Assembly: GCF_015767435.1 (NCBI RefSeq)
Contig: NZ_JADWOV010000323.1
Coordinates: 62,001-126,000, forward strand
Direction: 5' to 3'
DNA from: Polaribacter sp. BAL334
Lineage (GTDB): Bacteria; Bacteroidota; Bacteroidia; Flavobacteriales; Flavobacteriaceae
Length of the DNA stretch: 64,000 nt
The position numbers and the translations under genes were made by a program. Positions 35,696 through 45,966 of this stretch are shown one piece after another. Under the pieces are notes generated by a model that saw only the letters and a program-made list of their open reading frames with translations, was not told where the DNA came from and ran no database searches. How positions within the stretch are numbered: the first letter of the stretch is position 1; each line of letters opens with the position of its first letter.

Positions 35696-36313
35696 ATGTC
35701 TGGGTTAATAGGTAGAAAAATTGGAATGACCAGCTTATTTGATGAAAACGGGAAGAATATTCCTTGTACAGTAATCGAAGCAGGTCCTTGCGTTGTTACC
35801 CAAGTCAGAACCAAAGAGGTTGACGGCTACAATGCGTTACAACTTGGTTTCGATGACAAAAAGGCAAAGAGTTCTAACAAAGCGTTAGACGGTCACTTTA
35901 AAAAAGCTGGCACCACTGCTAAGAAAAAAGTCGTTGAATTCCAAGGGTTTGAAGAAGAGTATAAATTAGGAGATTCCCTAACTGTAAGCGTTTTTTCTGA
36001 AGGAGAATTTGTTGATGTATCAGGTGTTTCTAAAGGAAAAGGTTTTCAGGGTGTTGTAAAACTTCACGGCTTTGCTGGAGTTGGTCAAGCTACTCATGGA
36101 CAACACAATCGTTTAAGAGCTCCAGGTTCAGTAGGTGCTGCATCTTATCCAGCTAGAGTATTCAAAGGAATGCGTATGGCAGGAAGAATGGGTGGTGATA
36201 ATGTGAAAGTACAAAACTTAAAAGTATTAAAAGTAGTTCCTGAAAAGAATTTACTTGTTGTTAAAGGAGCTGTTCCTGGACACAAAAATGCTTTTGTAAC
36301 TATTCAGAAATAA
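35696..36313 (+). CDS. rplC: 50S ribosomal protein L3
   Basis: Early 50S assembly protein near the peptidyl-transferase centre. I use the ATG at 35696, giving 205 residues starting [19 protein letters not shown], the usual N-terminus. An in-frame ATG at 35567 would add 43 residues encoded by the structured leader and is rejected. Conserved block: [37 protein letters not shown]. The stop overlaps the rplD start by one base. First gene of the large ribosomal operon. Confidence 0.98.
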   Translation: MSGLIGRKIGMTSLFDENGKNIPCTVIEAGPCVVTQVRTKEVDGYNALQLGFDDKKAKSSNKALDGHFKKAGTTAKKKVVEFQGFEEEYKLGDSLTVSVFSEGEFVDVSGVSKGKGFQGVVKLHGFAGVGQATHGQHNRLRAPGSVGAASYPARVFKGMRMAGRMGGDNVKVQNLKVLKVVPEKNLLVVKGAVPGHKNAFVTIQK

Positions 36314-36942
36314 TGGAAGTAGCAGTTTTAGATATTACAGGAAAAGATACAGGTAGAAAAGTTGAACTTTCTAACGATGTATTTGGAATAGCACCAAACG
36401 ATCATGCAATTTATTTAGACGTTAAACAATTTCTTGCGAATCAAAGACAAGGAACTCATAAATCTAAAGAAAAAGCAGAAGTTGCTGGTTCTACTAGAAA
36501 AATTAAAAAGCAAAAAGGTACTGGTACTGCAAGAGCAGGTTCAATCAAATCAGGTGTATTTAGAGGTGGAGGACGTTTTTTTGGACCTAGACCTAGAAGT
36601 TACTCTTTTAAATTGAATAAAAACTTAAAGCGTTTAGCGCGTAAGTCAGCTTTGAGTATTCAGGCAAATCAACACAATTTAGTAGTTATAGAAGATTTCA
36701 ATTTTGAATCACCAAAAACTAAAAATTTCGTTGATATTTTAAAAGCTTTAGAGTTAGATACAAAAAAATCATTATTTGTTTTAGGTGACATCAATGAGAA
36801 TGTGTATTTATCTTCAAGAAATTTAAAATCTTCTAAAGTAATCAATGCTTCAGAATTAAATACTTATGGTATTTTAAATGCAAATAAAATTGTGTTTACT
36901 GAAGGTTCTTTGGAAGGTATTCATACAAACTTACATAAATAG
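36313..36942 (+). CDS. rplD: 50S ribosomal protein L4
   Basis: A 209-residue 50S protein with an exit-tunnel loop ([37 protein letters not shown]). L4 is a known autogenous repressor of the S10 operon in gammaproteobacteria. Whether it acts on the rplC leader here is untested. The ATG shares its A with the rplC stop (TAATG), so the two are translationally coupled. Confidence 0.98.
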   Translation: MEVAVLDITGKDTGRKVELSNDVFGIAPNDHAIYLDVKQFLANQRQGTHKSKEKAEVAGSTRKIKKQKGTGTARAGSIKSGVFRGGGRFFGPRPRSYSFKLNKNLKRLARKSALSIQANQHNLVVIEDFNFESPKTKNFVDILKALELDTKKSLFVLGDINENVYLSSRNLKSSKVINASELNTYGILNANKIVFTEGSLEGIHTNLHK

Positions 36943-36951
36943 GGATTCAAA

Positions 36952-37242
36952 ATGAGTATTTTAATAAAACCTATTATTACAGAGAAAGCAACAAACGACA
37001 GTGAAGTTAACAATCGTTACTCATTTATAGTTGCAAAGAAAGCTAATAAATTAGAGATCAAATCAGCGGTTCAATCAGCTTATGGAGTTTCTATAGAAAG
37101 CGTTAAAACTTTGAATTATCCAGTTCAAAAAAGCACAAAGTATACTAAAAAAGGTTTAGTTACTGGTGTAAAAGGAGGTTTCAAAAAAGCAATCGTACAG
37201 TTAGCTGAAGGAGAAAGTATTGATTTTTATAACAATCTATAA
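36952..37242 (+). CDS. rplW: 50S ribosomal protein L23
   Basis: Tunnel-exit protein that docks trigger factor and SRP. 96 residues, starting ILIKPIITEKATNDSE, with NRYSFIVAKKANKLEIKSAVQ and YTKKGLVTGVKGGFKKAIVQL. Standard position between rplD (9 bases upstream) and rplB (14 bases downstream). Confidence 0.98.
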   Translation: MSILIKPIITEKATNDSEVNNRYSFIVAKKANKLEIKSAVQSAYGVSIESVKTLNYPVQKSTKYTKKGLVTGVKGGFKKAIVQLAEGESIDFYNNL

Positions 37243-37256
37243 GAAAATAGACAACA

Positions 37257-38081
37257 ATGTCAGTTAGAAAATTAAAACCAATAACACCAGGTCAGCGTTT
37301 TAGAGTTGTAAATGGGTTCGACACCATTACAACTGATAAGCCGGAGAAAAGTTTAATTTCTTCGAAAAAAAGTTCTGGAGGTCGAAACAGTCAGGGAAGA
37401 ATGACAACCCGTAATATCGGTGGTGGTCATAAACAAAAATATCGTGTTATCGATTTTAAAAGAGATAAAACAGGTATTCCTGCAACAGTAAAAACAATTG
37501 AATACGATCCAAATCGTACTGCATTTATAGCATTGTTATTTTATGCTGATGGAGAAAAACGTTATGTGATTGCTCAAAATGGTTTACAAGTTGATCAAGT
37601 AATTATTTCTGGTAGTGGAGTTGCTCCTGAAATTGGAAATACATTACCTTTAAGTGAAATTCCTTTAGGAACTACAATTTCATGTATTGAATTACGTCCT
37701 GGACAAGGTGCTGTTATGGCTCGTTCTGCTGGTTCTTTTGCTCAATTGATGGCAAGAGATGGAAAGTATGCGACTGTAAAACTTCCTTCAGGTGAAACAA
37801 GATTGATTCTTTTAACTTGTATGGCTACAATCGGAGTTGTTTCTAACTCAGACCACCAATTATTAGTTTCTGGAAAAGCTGGTAGAAGAAGATGGTTAGG
37901 AAGAAGACCAAGAGTAAATGCAGTAAGAATGAACCCTGTAGATCACCCAATGGGTGGTGGAGAAGGTCGTGCTTCTGGAGGTCATCCAAGATCAAGAAAT
38001 GGTATTCCTGCTAAAGGATATAAAACTAGATCTAAAACCAAAGCTAGTAACAAGTATATTGTAGAACGTAGAAAGAAATAA
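37257..38081 (+). CDS. rplB: 50S ribosomal protein L2
   Basis: Core 50S protein required for subunit association and peptidyl transfer. 274 residues. Signatures are [59 protein letters not shown] and the basic C-terminus. The conserved His in [10 protein letters not shown] is present. It lies six bases before rpsS. Confidence 0.99.
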   Translation: MSVRKLKPITPGQRFRVVNGFDTITTDKPEKSLISSKKSSGGRNSQGRMTTRNIGGGHKQKYRVIDFKRDKTGIPATVKTIEYDPNRTAFIALLFYADGEKRYVIAQNGLQVDQVIISGSGVAPEIGNTLPLSEIPLGTTISCIELRPGQGAVMARSAGSFAQLMARDGKYATVKLPSGETRLILLTCMATIGVVSNSDHQLLVSGKAGRRRWLGRRPRVNAVRMNPVDHPMGGGEGRASGGHPRSRNGIPAKGYKTRSKTKASNKYIVERRKK

Positions 38082-38087
38082 TAAGTT

Positions 38088-38366
38088 ATGGCAAGATCAT
38101 TAAAAAAAGGACCTTTCGTTCACTATAAATTAGAGAAAAAAGTGTTAGCTAATGTTGAGGCTGGAAGCAAAACAGTAATTAAAACTTGGTCAAGAGCAAG
38201 TATGATTACTCCAGACTTTGTAGGACAAACAATTGCTGTTCATAACGGACGTCAGTTTGTACCAGTATATGTTACAGAAAACATGGTAGGGCATAAGTTA
38301 GGTGAATTTTCACCAACCCGTTCTTTTAGAGGACATGCAGGTGCTAAAAATAAAGGTAAAAAATAG
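38088..38366 (+). CDS. rpsS: 30S ribosomal protein S19
   Basis: 30S head protein at the intersubunit bridge. 92 residues, starting [18 protein letters not shown], with [22 protein letters not shown] and [14 protein letters not shown]. Standard order rplB-rpsS-rplV, with gaps of six bases on both sides. Confidence 0.99.
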   Translation: MARSLKKGPFVHYKLEKKVLANVEAGSKTVIKTWSRASMITPDFVGQTIAVHNGRQFVPVYVTENMVGHKLGEFSPTRSFRGHAGAKNKGKK

Positions 38367-38372
38367 TAGGAA

Positions 38373-38777
38373 ATGGGAGTTCGTAAAAAAAACATGGCAG
38401 ATCAGATAAAAGCAGAGAAAAAGCAACGCGCTTTTGCTAAGCTTACTAACTGTCCTACATCACCAAGAAAAATGCGTTTGGTAGCTGATCAAGTAAGAGG
38501 CGTTGAAGTTGAAAAAGCTTTAGCTATTTTAAAATTTAGCCCAAAAGATGCATCAAAAAATTTAGAGAAATTATTATTATCTGCTATTGCAAATTGGCAA
38601 GCTAAGAATGAAACCTCTAGTATTGAAGATGCTGGTTTATTTGTAAAATCTATTTGTGTAGATAGCGCTGGAATGTTAAAAAGATTAAGACCAGCTCCAC
38701 AAGGACGTGCTCATAGAATTCGCAAGCGTTCTAACCACGTTACATTAGAGTTAGGAAGTAAAAATTTAAGTAATTAA
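38373..38777 (+). CDS. rplV: 50S ribosomal protein L22
   Basis: Exit-tunnel protein. 134 residues; the short [17 protein letters not shown] lead-in is usual in flavobacteria. The conserved core is [17 protein letters not shown], with [24 protein letters not shown] at the C-terminal hook. An internal ATG at codon 8 is possible, but the longer form fits the family. Confidence 0.98.
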   Translation: MGVRKKNMADQIKAEKKQRAFAKLTNCPTSPRKMRLVADQVRGVEVEKALAILKFSPKDASKNLEKLLLSAIANWQAKNETSSIEDAGLFVKSICVDSAGMLKRLRPAPQGRAHRIRKRSNHVTLELGSKNLSN

Positions 38778-38788
38778 TCTAAGTAGAA

Positions 38789-39514
38789 ATGGGACAAAAA
38801 ACGAATCCAATAGGAAATCGATTAGGAATCATCAGAGGTTGGGAGTCTAACTGGTTTGGTGGAAATGACTACGGAGATAAAATTGCTGAAGATGATAAGA
38901 TAAGAAAGTATGTGAATGCTAGATTATCAAAAGCAAGTGTATCTAGAATATTTATTGAGCGTACTTTAAAACTTGTAACCGTTACTATCACTACTGCACG
39001 TCCAGGTATCATTATTGGTAAAGGAGGTCAAGAGGTAGACAAGTTAAAAGAAGAGCTTAAAAAAATTACTGGTAAAGAAGTTCAAATCAATATTTTTGAA
39101 ATTAAACGTCCAGAGTTAGATGCTAATTTAGTTGCTATCAGTGTTGCTCGTCAAATTGAAAATAGAATCTCTTACAAAAGAGCTATCAAAATGGCAATCA
39201 CTTCAACCATGAAAATGAATGCTGAAGGAATTAAAATTCAAATTTCAGGTCGTTTAAATGGTGCTGAAATGGCACGTTCTGAGCATTTTAAAGAAGGAAG
39301 AATTCCTTTATCAACGTTCAGAGCTGATATTGATTATTCACTTGCTGAAGCTCATACTACCTATGGAAGATTAGGGATTAAAGTATGGATTATGAAGGGT
39401 GAGGTTTATGGAAAAAGAGAATTATCTCCTCTAGTAGGTTTAACTAAAAAGCAAGCTCCAACAAAAGGAGGTGCTCCAAGTCCTGCTAAACGTCAACCTC
39501 GTAAAAGAAAATAA
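38789..39514 (+). CDS. rpsC: 30S ribosomal protein S3
   Basis: 30S protein at the mRNA entry tunnel. 241 residues: [25 protein letters not shown] at the N-terminus, a KH domain with [18 protein letters not shown], and [31 protein letters not shown] in the C-terminal domain. A basic Pro/Lys tail is added at the end. It lies 11 bases after rplV. Confidence 0.99.
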   Translation: MGQKTNPIGNRLGIIRGWESNWFGGNDYGDKIAEDDKIRKYVNARLSKASVSRIFIERTLKLVTVTITTARPGIIIGKGGQEVDKLKEELKKITGKEVQINIFEIKRPELDANLVAISVARQIENRISYKRAIKMAITSTMKMNAEGIKIQISGRLNGAEMARSEHFKEGRIPLSTFRADIDYSLAEAHTTYGRLGIKVWIMKGEVYGKRELSPLVGLTKKQAPTKGGAPSPAKRQPRKRK

Positions 39515-39535
39515 TTTTTAAATTAGAAATTAAAA

Positions 39536-39967
39536 ATGTTACAGCCAAAAAGAGTAAAATACCGTAAGGTACAGAAGTTAAAAGGAAGTATGTCTGGAAT
39601 CTCTGGTAGAGGAACGCAGCTTTCTAACGGAATGTTTGGTATCAAATCTTTAGATCAAGATTTATTAACTTCAAGACAAATAGAAGCGGCTCGTATTGCA
39701 GCTACTCGTTTCATGAAGAGAGAAGGGCAGTTGTGGATTAAAATATTCCCAGATAAACCAATTACCAAAAAACCTTTAGAGGTACGTATGGGTAAAGGTA
39801 AGGGTGCACCAGATCATTATGTTTCTGTCATCAAACCAGGAAGAATTTTATTCGAAGTAGGTGGTGTTCCTCTTGAAGTTGCAAAAGAAGCTTTAAGATT
39901 AGCTGCTCAAAAACTTCCTGTGAAAACAAGATTTATTGTAGCTAGAGATTTTGATTTTAACGCATAA
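39536..39967 (+). CDS. rplP: 50S ribosomal protein L16
   Basis: 50S protein that contacts A-site tRNA. 143 residues: [68 protein letters not shown] and the C-terminal [16 protein letters not shown]. The conserved PxxxRMGxGKG loop is complete. The 21-base gap after rpsC holds nothing notable. Confidence 0.99.
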   Translation: MLQPKRVKYRKVQKLKGSMSGISGRGTQLSNGMFGIKSLDQDLLTSRQIEAARIAATRFMKREGQLWIKIFPDKPITKKPLEVRMGKGKGAPDHYVSVIKPGRILFEVGGVPLEVAKEALRLAAQKLPVKTRFIVARDFDFNA

Positions 39968-39978
39968 TTCTAAACAAA

Positions 39979-40170
39979 ATGAAACAAGCAGAAATAAAAG
40001 AATTATCCTTAGCAGATCTACAAGAGAAGCTAGGAGTGTTGAATAAAAACTACAATGATCTTAAAATGGCACATACAATTACACCGCTTGAAAATCCGTT
40101 GCAATTAAGAAGCCTAAGAAGAACTGTAGCAAGAATTGCAACAGAGTTAACAAAAAGAGAATTACAATAA
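39979..40170 (+). CDS. rpmC: 50S ribosomal protein L29
   Basis: Small helical tunnel-exit protein, 63 residues. Pattern KELSLADLQEKLGVLNKNYNDLKMAHTITPLENPLQLRSLRRTVARI, with two helices and the conserved LRxxRRxxAR stretch. Standard order rplP-rpmC-rpsQ. Confidence 0.97.
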   Translation: MKQAEIKELSLADLQEKLGVLNKNYNDLKMAHTITPLENPLQLRSLRRTVARIATELTKRELQ

Positions 40171-40190
40171 TTCTATAGTCAGTTTTAAAG

Positions 40191-40448
40191 ATGGAAAAAA
40201 GAAATCTTAGAAAAGAGAGAATAGGTGTTGTTTCTAGTAACAAAATGGAAAAATCTATTGTTGTTTCAGAAGTAAAAAGAGTTAAACACCCAATGTACGG
40301 AAAGTTCGTATTAAAAACTAAGAAGTACGTTGCACACGACGAAAAGAATGATTGCAACGAAGGTGATACTGTTAGGATCATGGAAACAAGACCTATGAGT
40401 AAATCTAAACGTTGGAGATTAGTAGAAATCCTAGAAAGAGCGAAATAA
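40191..40448 (+). CDS. rpsQ: 30S ribosomal protein S17
   Basis: Primary 16S rRNA-binding OB-fold protein. 85 residues: [47 protein letters not shown] and [19 protein letters not shown]. One base separates its stop from the rplN ATG. Confidence 0.98.
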   Translation: MEKRNLRKERIGVVSSNKMEKSIVVSEVKRVKHPMYGKFVLKTKKYVAHDEKNDCNEGDTVRIMETRPMSKSKRWRLVEILERAK

Positions 40449-40449
40449 T

Positions 40450-40818
40450 ATGTTACAGACAGAATCAAGATTAAAAGTAGCAGATAATACTGGAGCTAAG
40501 GAAGTTTTAGTAATCAGAGTTTTAGGAGGTACTAAAAAACGTTATGCAAGTATTGGTGACAAAATTGTTGTAACTATTAAAGCTGCAACCCCTAACGGAA
40601 CTGTAAAAAAAGGTCAAGTATCTAGAGCAGTTGTTGTAAGAACCAAAAAAGAGGTAAGACGTAAAGACGGTTCATATATCCGTTTTGACGATAATGCTTG
40701 TGTGCTTTTAAATCCTGCAGAGGAAATGAGAGGAACACGTGTATTTGGTCCTGTAGCTCGTGAACTTCGTGAAAAACAATTCATGAAAATAGTATCATTA
40801 GCACCTGAAGTGCTTTAA
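40450..40818 (+). CDS. rplN: 50S ribosomal protein L14
   Basis: 50S protein at an intersubunit bridge. 122 residues: [54 protein letters not shown] and [28 protein letters not shown]. Full-length and highly conserved. Confidence 0.99.
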   Translation: MLQTESRLKVADNTGAKEVLVIRVLGGTKKRYASIGDKIVVTIKAATPNGTVKKGQVSRAVVVRTKKEVRRKDGSYIRFDDNACVLLNPAEEMRGTRVFGPVARELREKQFMKIVSLAPEVL

Positions 40819-40829
40819 ATCATCACACA

Positions 40830-41132
40830 ATGAAGAAGTTTAAAATTAAATCAGGTGATACTGTAAAAGTAATTGCTGGTGACCATAAAGGTTCTGAAGG
40901 CAAAGTATTACAAATCATCAAAGACAAAGACAGAGTTTTAGTAGAAGGTGTAAACTTAGTTTCTAAACATACAAAACCTAGTGCACAAAATCCACAAGGA
41001 GGTATTGTAAAAAAAGAAGCATCTATGCACATCTCAAATGTAATGTTGGTTGATGGTGATGTAGCTGTAAGAGTAGGTTATAAAGTTGATGGAGATACTA
41101 AAACTAGAATCTCTAAAAAAACTAATAAATAA
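40830..41132 (+). CDS. rplX: 50S ribosomal protein L24
   Basis: Assembly initiator of the 50S subunit. 100 residues with an N-terminal KOW motif ([25 protein letters not shown]) and the [18 protein letters not shown] segment. Gap of 11 bases to rplN and 8 bases to rplE. Confidence 0.98.
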   Translation: MKKFKIKSGDTVKVIAGDHKGSEGKVLQIIKDKDRVLVEGVNLVSKHTKPSAQNPQGGIVKKEASMHISNVMLVDGDVAVRVGYKVDGDTKTRISKKTNK

Positions 41133-41140
41133 GAATAATC

Positions 41141-41692
41141 ATGAGTTACGTACCAAGATTAAAAGCAGAATATAAAGAAAGAGTGATAAGTGCTCTTACT
41201 GAAGAGTTCAGTTATAAAAATGTAATGCAAGTTCCAAAATTAGAGAAAATTGTTATCTCTAAAGGAGTTGGTGCTGCTATTGCTGATAAAAAATTAGTAG
41301 ATTATGCAGTTGATGAGTTAACTAAAATAACTGGTCAAAAAGCGATTTCTACCATATCTAAAAAAGATGTTGCTAACTTCAAATTGCGTAAAGGTATGCC
41401 AATTGGAGCAAAAGTAACCTTAAGAGGAAATAAAATGTATGAGTTTTTAGACAGACTTGTTACAGCTTCTTTACCTCGTGTAAGAGATTTCAACGGAATC
41501 AAAGCTAATGGTTTTGATGGAAGAGGAAATTACAATTTAGGTATTACTGAACAAATTATTTACCCTGAGATCAATATTGACCAAGTTAAAAAAATCAACG
41601 GTATGGACATTACTTTCGTAACTACTGCCAACACTGATAAAGAAGCGAAGTCATTATTAGGAGAATTAGGTTTACCATTCAAAAAAAATTAA
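41141..41692 (+). CDS. rplE: 50S ribosomal protein L5
   Basis: 5S rRNA-binding protein of the central protuberance. 183 residues: [64 protein letters not shown] and [18 protein letters not shown] ending. It is three bases from rpsN. Confidence 0.98.
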   Translation: MSYVPRLKAEYKERVISALTEEFSYKNVMQVPKLEKIVISKGVGAAIADKKLVDYAVDELTKITGQKAISTISKKDVANFKLRKGMPIGAKVTLRGNKMYEFLDRLVTASLPRVRDFNGIKANGFDGRGNYNLGITEQIIYPEINIDQVKKINGMDITFVTTANTDKEAKSLLGELGLPFKKN

Positions 41693-41695
41693 GAA

Positions 41696-41965
41696 ATGGC
41701 TAAAGAATCAATGAAAGCTCGTGAACGTAAAAGAGCTAAAACTGTTGCAAAATACGCTGAAAAAAGAAAAGCTTTAAAAGAAGCTGGAGATTTTGAAGGA
41801 TTGCAAAAATTACCAAAAAATGCATCACCAGTAAGAATGCACAACAGATGTAAATTAACTGGTCGTCCAAGAGGATATATGAGGCAGTTTGGTTTATCTC
41901 GTGTTACATTCCGTGAAATGGCTAACCAAGGATTAATTCCTGGAGTTACCAAAGCTAGCTGGTAA
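41696..41965 (+). CDS. rpsN: 30S ribosomal protein S14 (zinc-free, long form)
   Basis: 30S head protein. At 89 residues it is the long form without the two CxxC zinc knuckles: one Cys only ([22 protein letters not shown]). This is the zinc-independent type. It is followed by a 161-base gap, by far the largest in this part of the operon, containing a hairpin with T-run, a promoter element and the rpsH leader structure. Confidence 0.98.
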   Translation: MAKESMKARERKRAKTVAKYAEKRKALKEAGDFEGLQKLPKNASPVRMHNRCKLTGRPRGYMRQFGLSRVTFREMANQGLIPGVTKASW

Positions 41966-41991
41966 TACCAAAAATAAATTCAATATAATAA

Positions 41992-42026
41992 AATAGAATG
42001 TGTATCTTTGCACGCTCTATTTTTTT
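41992..42026 (+). terminator. candidate terminator after rpsN, overlapping a promoter element
   Basis: AATAGA (41992-41997) pairs with TCTATT (42016-42021). An inner GTG/CAC pair lies between them, and Ts run on to 42026. The stem is modest, so this may be a partial terminator. It contains the TATCTTTG promoter element in its loop. Confidence 0.45.
42003..42010 (+). promoter_or_regulatory. -7 promoter element ahead of rpsH
   Basis: TATCTTTG followed by C matches TAnnTTTG. It lies 38 bases after the rpsN stop. The expected -33 position has no TTG. A transcript from here would start near 42017 and contain the whole structured rpsH leader. Confidence 0.5.
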
Positions 42027-42046
42027 GAGTAGTAGAATTTTTAACT

Positions 42047-42111
42047 GATTATAGGTTCAAACATCACAAGTTAATCTTGTAGTTTCAATAGAGATTTTGA
42101 AAACCATAATC
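42047..42111 (+). promoter_or_regulatory. structured leader upstream of rpsH (candidate S8-binding RNA)
   Basis: Nested helices: GATTAT (42047-42052) with ATAATC (42106-42111); GGTT (42054-42057) with AACC (42102-42105), with a single bulged A at 42053; CAAA (42058-42061) with TTTG (42096-42099). A terminal hairpin is ACAAG/CTTGT (42066-42070, 42076-42080). The element ends 15 bases before the rpsH ATG. S8 represses the spc operon in E. coli through an mRNA mimic of its rRNA site. The same logic here is inference. Confidence 0.55.
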
Positions 42112-42126
42112 GCAATTTAAATAAAT

Positions 42127-42525
42127 ATGTATACAGATCCAATTGCGGATTATCTTACCAGAGTAAGAAATGCAATCTCTGCTGGACACAGAGTTGTAGA
42201 AATTCCAGCTTCGAATTTGAAGAAGGAAATGACAAAAATTTTGTTCGATCAAGGTTATATTTTAAGTTATCAGTTTAATTCTGATAAAGTTCAAGGGTCT
42301 ATTAAGATTGCTTTGAAATATGACAAAGACACAAAAGAGTCAGTAATAAGAAAAATCCAACGAATCAGTACACCAGGTTTACGTAAATATGTTGGCTCTA
42401 AAGAGATGCCAAGAGTATTAAACGGACTTGGAATTGCTATTGTTTCTACATCTAAAGGTGTAATGACAAACAAGCAAGCTCGTCAAGACAATGTTGGAGG
42501 TGAAGTTTTATGTTACGTTTATTAA
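42127..42525 (+). CDS. rpsH: 30S ribosomal protein S8
   Basis: Primary 16S rRNA-binding protein and known autoregulator in other bacteria. 132 residues: MYTDPIADYLTRVRNAISAGHRVVEIPASNLKKEM and the C-terminal RVLNGLGIAIVSTSKGVMTNKQARQDNVGGEVLCYVY. It is the first gene after the long structured gap, which is where an S8 target would be expected. The ORF is normal in length. Confidence 0.99.
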   Translation: MYTDPIADYLTRVRNAISAGHRVVEIPASNLKKEMTKILFDQGYILSYQFNSDKVQGSIKIALKYDKDTKESVIRKIQRISTPGLRKYVGSKEMPRVLNGLGIAIVSTSKGVMTNKQARQDNVGGEVLCYVY

Positions 42526-42535
42526 ACCTTAAAAG

Positions 42536-43081
42536 ATGAGTAGAATAGGAAAAAATCCCGTTAGCATCCCACAAGGTGTAGATGTAAACATAAATGACAA
42601 TTTAGTTACTGTTAAAGGAAGTTTAGGAGTACTTACTCAAACAATTTCTGAAGGAATTAGCATCAAAGTTGAAAATTCCACTGTGTTTTTGGAAAGAGCT
42701 TCTGATAGTAAAATTCACACAGCACAACATGGTTTGATGAGAGCTTTGATTAATAATATGATTGAAGGTGTTAGCAAAGGTTGGACTAAAGAATTAGAAT
42801 TAGTTGGTGTTGGATACAGAGCTTCAAGTCAAGGTCAAAAATTAGATTTGGCACTTGGTTTTTCTCACAACATTATTTTCGAATTAGCTCCTGAAGTAAA
42901 AGTAGAAGCTATCTCTGAAAAAGGTAAAAATCCAATCGTAAAATTAACCTCATTTGACAAACAATTAGTTGGTCATGTTGCTGCAAAGATTCGTTCTTTC
43001 AGAAGTCCTGAACCATACAAAGGAAAAGGTATCAAGTTTGTAGGTGAAAAATTAAGAAGAAAAGCAGGTAAATCTGCATAA
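42536..43081 (+). CDS. rplF: 50S ribosomal protein L6
   Basis: 50S protein near the factor-binding site. 181 residues: MSRIGKNPVSIPQGVDVNI, GWTKELELVGVGYRASSQGQKLDLALGFSH and RSFRSPEPYKGKGIKFVGEKLRRKAGKS. Standard order rpsH-rplF-rplR. Confidence 0.99.
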   Translation: MSRIGKNPVSIPQGVDVNINDNLVTVKGSLGVLTQTISEGISIKVENSTVFLERASDSKIHTAQHGLMRALINNMIEGVSKGWTKELELVGVGYRASSQGQKLDLALGFSHNIIFELAPEVKVEAISEKGKNPIVKLTSFDKQLVGHVAAKIRSFRSPEPYKGKGIKFVGEKLRRKAGKSA

Positions 43082-43093
43082 TATATAGGTATT

Positions 43094-43444
43094 ATGGCAT
43101 TATCAAAGCTAGAGAGAAGAGCTAGAATTAAGCGTAGAATCAGAAAAATTGTTTTTGGTACAGCAACCAAACCAAGACTTTCTGTTTACAGAAGTAATAA
43201 AGAAATCTATGCTCAATTAGTAGACGATGTAAATGGAGTAACATTAGCTTCAGTTTCATCAAGAGACAAAGATATTCAAGCAACGACGAAAGGAGAAGCA
43301 GCAATTGCAGTTGGTAAATCAATTGGAAAAAAAGCTTTGACAAACGGAATAGAAAATGTTGCTTTCGATAGAAATGGTTATTTATACCATGGTAGAGTTA
43401 AAGTATTAGCTGACGCTGCAAGAGAAGCTGGTTTAAAATTTTAA
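43094..43444 (+). CDS. rplR: 50S ribosomal protein L18
   Basis: 5S rRNA-binding protein. 116 residues: [38 protein letters not shown] and [28 protein letters not shown]. Five bases from rpsE. Confidence 0.98.
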   Translation: MALSKLERRARIKRRIRKIVFGTATKPRLSVYRSNKEIYAQLVDDVNGVTLASVSSRDKDIQATTKGEAAIAVGKSIGKKALTNGIENVAFDRNGYLYHGRVKVLADAAREAGLKF

Positions 43445-43449
43445 GAATT

Positions 43450-43971
43450 ATGCAAGGTTATAAAAACGTAGAAAGAGTTAAACCAAGCGGATTAGAGCTT
43501 GTAGATAGATTAGTTGGTGTACAACGTGTTACCAAAGTTACAAAAGGAGGTAGAGCATTTGGTTTCTCTGCTATCGTAGTTGTAGGTGATGGAAATGGTG
43601 TTGTTGGTCATGGTTTAGGAAAATCTAAAGATGTTTCTTCTGCAATTGCAAAAGCAGTTGAAGATGCAAAGAAAAACTTAATTAGAATCCCTTTAGTTGA
43701 AGGAACACTTCCACATGAACAAAAAGGAAAATTCGGTGGAGCAAATGTATTCATCAAACCTGCTTCTCCTGGTACGGGAGTAATTGCTGGTGGTGCAGTA
43801 CGTGCGGTATTAGAATCAGTAGGAGTTCACGATGTGTTATCAAAATCACAAGGATCTTCAAACCCTCACAATGCTGTAAAAGCTACTTTTGATGCTTTAT
43901 TACAATTGCGTAGTGCAGCCTCAATCGCTAAACAAAGAGGAATTTCTTTAGAAAAAGTTTTTAACGGATAA
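43450..43971 (+). CDS. rpsE: 30S ribosomal protein S5
   Basis: 30S protein involved in decoding fidelity. 173 residues: [46 protein letters not shown] and [41 protein letters not shown]. The fidelity and spectinomycin loop (VTKGGRAF) is wild type. Confidence 0.99.
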   Translation: MQGYKNVERVKPSGLELVDRLVGVQRVTKVTKGGRAFGFSAIVVVGDGNGVVGHGLGKSKDVSSAIAKAVEDAKKNLIRIPLVEGTLPHEQKGKFGGANVFIKPASPGTGVIAGGAVRAVLESVGVHDVLSKSQGSSNPHNAVKATFDALLQLRSAASIAKQRGISLEKVFNG

Positions 43972-43982
43972 ATCTAAGAAAA

Positions 43983-44165
43983 ATGACAAAAATAAAAGTT
44001 ACACAAGTAAAAAGTCAAATTAGACGTCCTAAAGATCAAAAAAGAACTTTAGTGTCCTTAGGTTTGCGTAAAATGAACCAAACTGTTGAGCATGATGCAA
44101 CGCCTTCAATTTTGGGAATGGTAAATAAAGTTTCACATTTAGTTTCTGTAGAGGAATTAAAATAA
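43983..44165 (+). CDS. rpmD: 50S ribosomal protein L30
   Basis: Small 50S protein of 60 residues: IKVTQVKSQIRRPKDQKRTLVSLGLRKMNQTVEHDATPSILGMVNKVSHLV. Normal length and position between rpsE and rplO. Confidence 0.97.
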   Translation: MTKIKVTQVKSQIRRPKDQKRTLVSLGLRKMNQTVEHDATPSILGMVNKVSHLVSVEELK

Positions 44166-44175
44166 GATATTTAAG

Positions 44176-44628
44176 ATGAGTAGTTTACATAACTTAACAC
44201 CTGCAGAAGGATCTGTAAAAAAAGACAAAAGAATCGCTCGTGGAGAAGGTTCTGGTCATGGAGGAACAGCAACTAGAGGTCACAAAGGTGCAAAATCTCG
44301 TTCAGGTTATTCTAGAAAAGTAGGTTTTGAAGGAGGTCAAATGCCACTTCAAAGACGTGTGCCAAAATTTGGTTTCACCAATATCAATCGTAAAGAATAT
44401 CAGGGAATCAATTTAGAGAAGTTACAATCTTTAGTTGATAGTGGAAAAATAACTGATACAGTAAACCAAGATATTTTAGTTGCTTTAGGTTTAGTTTCTA
44501 AAAATGAATTGGTAAAAATATTAGGAACTGGTGAATTAAAAGCCAAACTTACTATTACTGTTCACAAATTTACAGCAACAGCGAAAGCGGCTATTGAAGC
44601 TGCTGGAGGAGAAGCTGTAACTTTATAA
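44176..44628 (+). CDS. rplO: 50S ribosomal protein L15
   Basis: 50S assembly protein. 150 residues: LHNLTPAEGSVKKDKRIARGEGSGHGGTATRGHKGAKSRSGYSRKVGFEGGQMPLQRRVPKFGF, then a globular C-terminal domain ending AAIEAAGGEAVTL. It lies 10 bases before secY. Confidence 0.98.
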   Translation: MSSLHNLTPAEGSVKKDKRIARGEGSGHGGTATRGHKGAKSRSGYSRKVGFEGGQMPLQRRVPKFGFTNINRKEYQGINLEKLQSLVDSGKITDTVNQDILVALGLVSKNELVKILGTGELKAKLTITVHKFTATAKAAIEAAGGEAVTL

Positions 44629-44638
44629 CATCCCGTTA

Positions 44639-45964
44639 ATGATGAATTTTATAAATACATTAAAAGACATTTTCAAGATTGAAGAACTTAAAAACAAGAT
44701 TCTTCTTACAATCGGTTTAATTGCTGTGTATCGTTTTATGGCTGCAGTTCCACTTCCTGGAATTGATCCATTACAGTTATCAGCTTTGAAAGAGAGTACT
44801 TCAGGAGGTCTTTTAGGTTTATTAAACGCATTTACTGGTGGGGCATTTGCTAGAGCATCTGTGATGGCTTTAGGTATTATGCCTTATATTTCTGCATCAA
44901 TTGTAGTTCAGTTAATGGGAATTGCGGTTCCTTATTTACAAAAATTGCAAAAAGATGGAGAAAGTGGAAGAAAGAAAATTACACAAATTACAAGATGGTT
45001 GACTATTTGTATTACCTTAGTTCAAGCTCCAACATATATTACTGCTATCAAAACTCAATTTGGATTAGGTCCAGAAGCTTTTTTAGTTAGTGGTGCTACA
45101 TTTTGGGTTTCATCTATCATCATTTTAACTGCAGGAACAATTTTTGCAATGTGGTTAGGAGAGCGTATTACTGACAAAGGAATTGGAAATGGAATTTCAT
45201 TATTAATTACAGTTGGTATTATTGCAAATTTTCCTGCTGCTTTCTTGCAAGAGTTTGTTTCAAAAACAACCAATGCTGGTGCAGGTGGTATAATGATGGT
45301 TTTGATTGAAATTATTGTTTGGTTTGTAGTAATTTTATTAACTGTTTTACTAGTTACTGCTGTTCGAAAAATAGCTGTTCAATATGCTAGAAGAACTGTT
45401 GCAGGAAATGTTCAAAATGTTGCAGGTTCAAGAGATTATATTCCTTTGAAATTAAATGCAGCAGGAGTAATGCCAATCATTTTTGCTCAGGCAATTATGT
45501 TTTTGCCAGTTGCTTTAGCGCAAAAGTTTCCTATTATTTCAAGTTTACAAGACATGAATGGTCTGTGGTATAATGTTATTTTTGCGGTTTTGATTATTGT
45601 ATTTAGTTTCTTTTACACGGCTATTACAATTCCAACGAACAAAATGGCGGATGATTTGAAAAGAAGTGGTGGTTTTATTCCAGGAATTAGACCAGGAAAG
45701 GACACAGCTGATAATTTGGATTCTATTTTGTCAAAAATCACATTCCCAGGATCTCTGTTTTTAGCAGCATTGTCTATATTACCAGCAATCGTTGTTCAAT
45801 TTGGAGTTCAACAAAGTTGGGCTATGTTTTATGGTGGAACGTCATTAATCATTATGGTTGGTGTTTCAATTGATACCATGCAACAAATAAATTCGTATTT
45901 ATTAAATCGTCACTATGATGGTTTAATGAAAGCGGGAAACAGCAATAGAAAATCGGTTAAATAA
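44639..45964 (+). CDS. secY: protein translocase subunit SecY
   Basis: Central channel of the Sec translocon in the inner membrane. The 441 residues have ten membrane segments. Signatures are [38 protein letters not shown] and [16 protein letters not shown]. The cytoplasmic loop [33 protein letters not shown] is also present. The frame begins ATGATG, so the start may be 44639 or 44642. Standard position at the end of the spc part, two bases before infA. Confidence 0.98.
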   Translation: MMNFINTLKDIFKIEELKNKILLTIGLIAVYRFMAAVPLPGIDPLQLSALKESTSGGLLGLLNAFTGGAFARASVMALGIMPYISASIVVQLMGIAVPYLQKLQKDGESGRKKITQITRWLTICITLVQAPTYITAIKTQFGLGPEAFLVSGATFWVSSIIILTAGTIFAMWLGERITDKGIGNGISLLITVGIIANFPAAFLQEFVSKTTNAGAGGIMMVLIEIIVWFVVILLTVLLVTAVRKIAVQYARRTVAGNVQNVAGSRDYIPLKLNAAGVMPIIFAQAIMFLPVALAQKFPIISSLQDMNGLWYNVIFAVLIIVFSFFYTAITIPTNKMADDLKRSGGFIPGIRPGKDTADNLDSILSKITFPGSLFLAALSILPAIVVQFGVQQSWAMFYGGTSLIIMVGVSIDTMQQINSYLLNRHYDGLMKAGNSNRKSVK

Positions 45965-45966
45965 AT

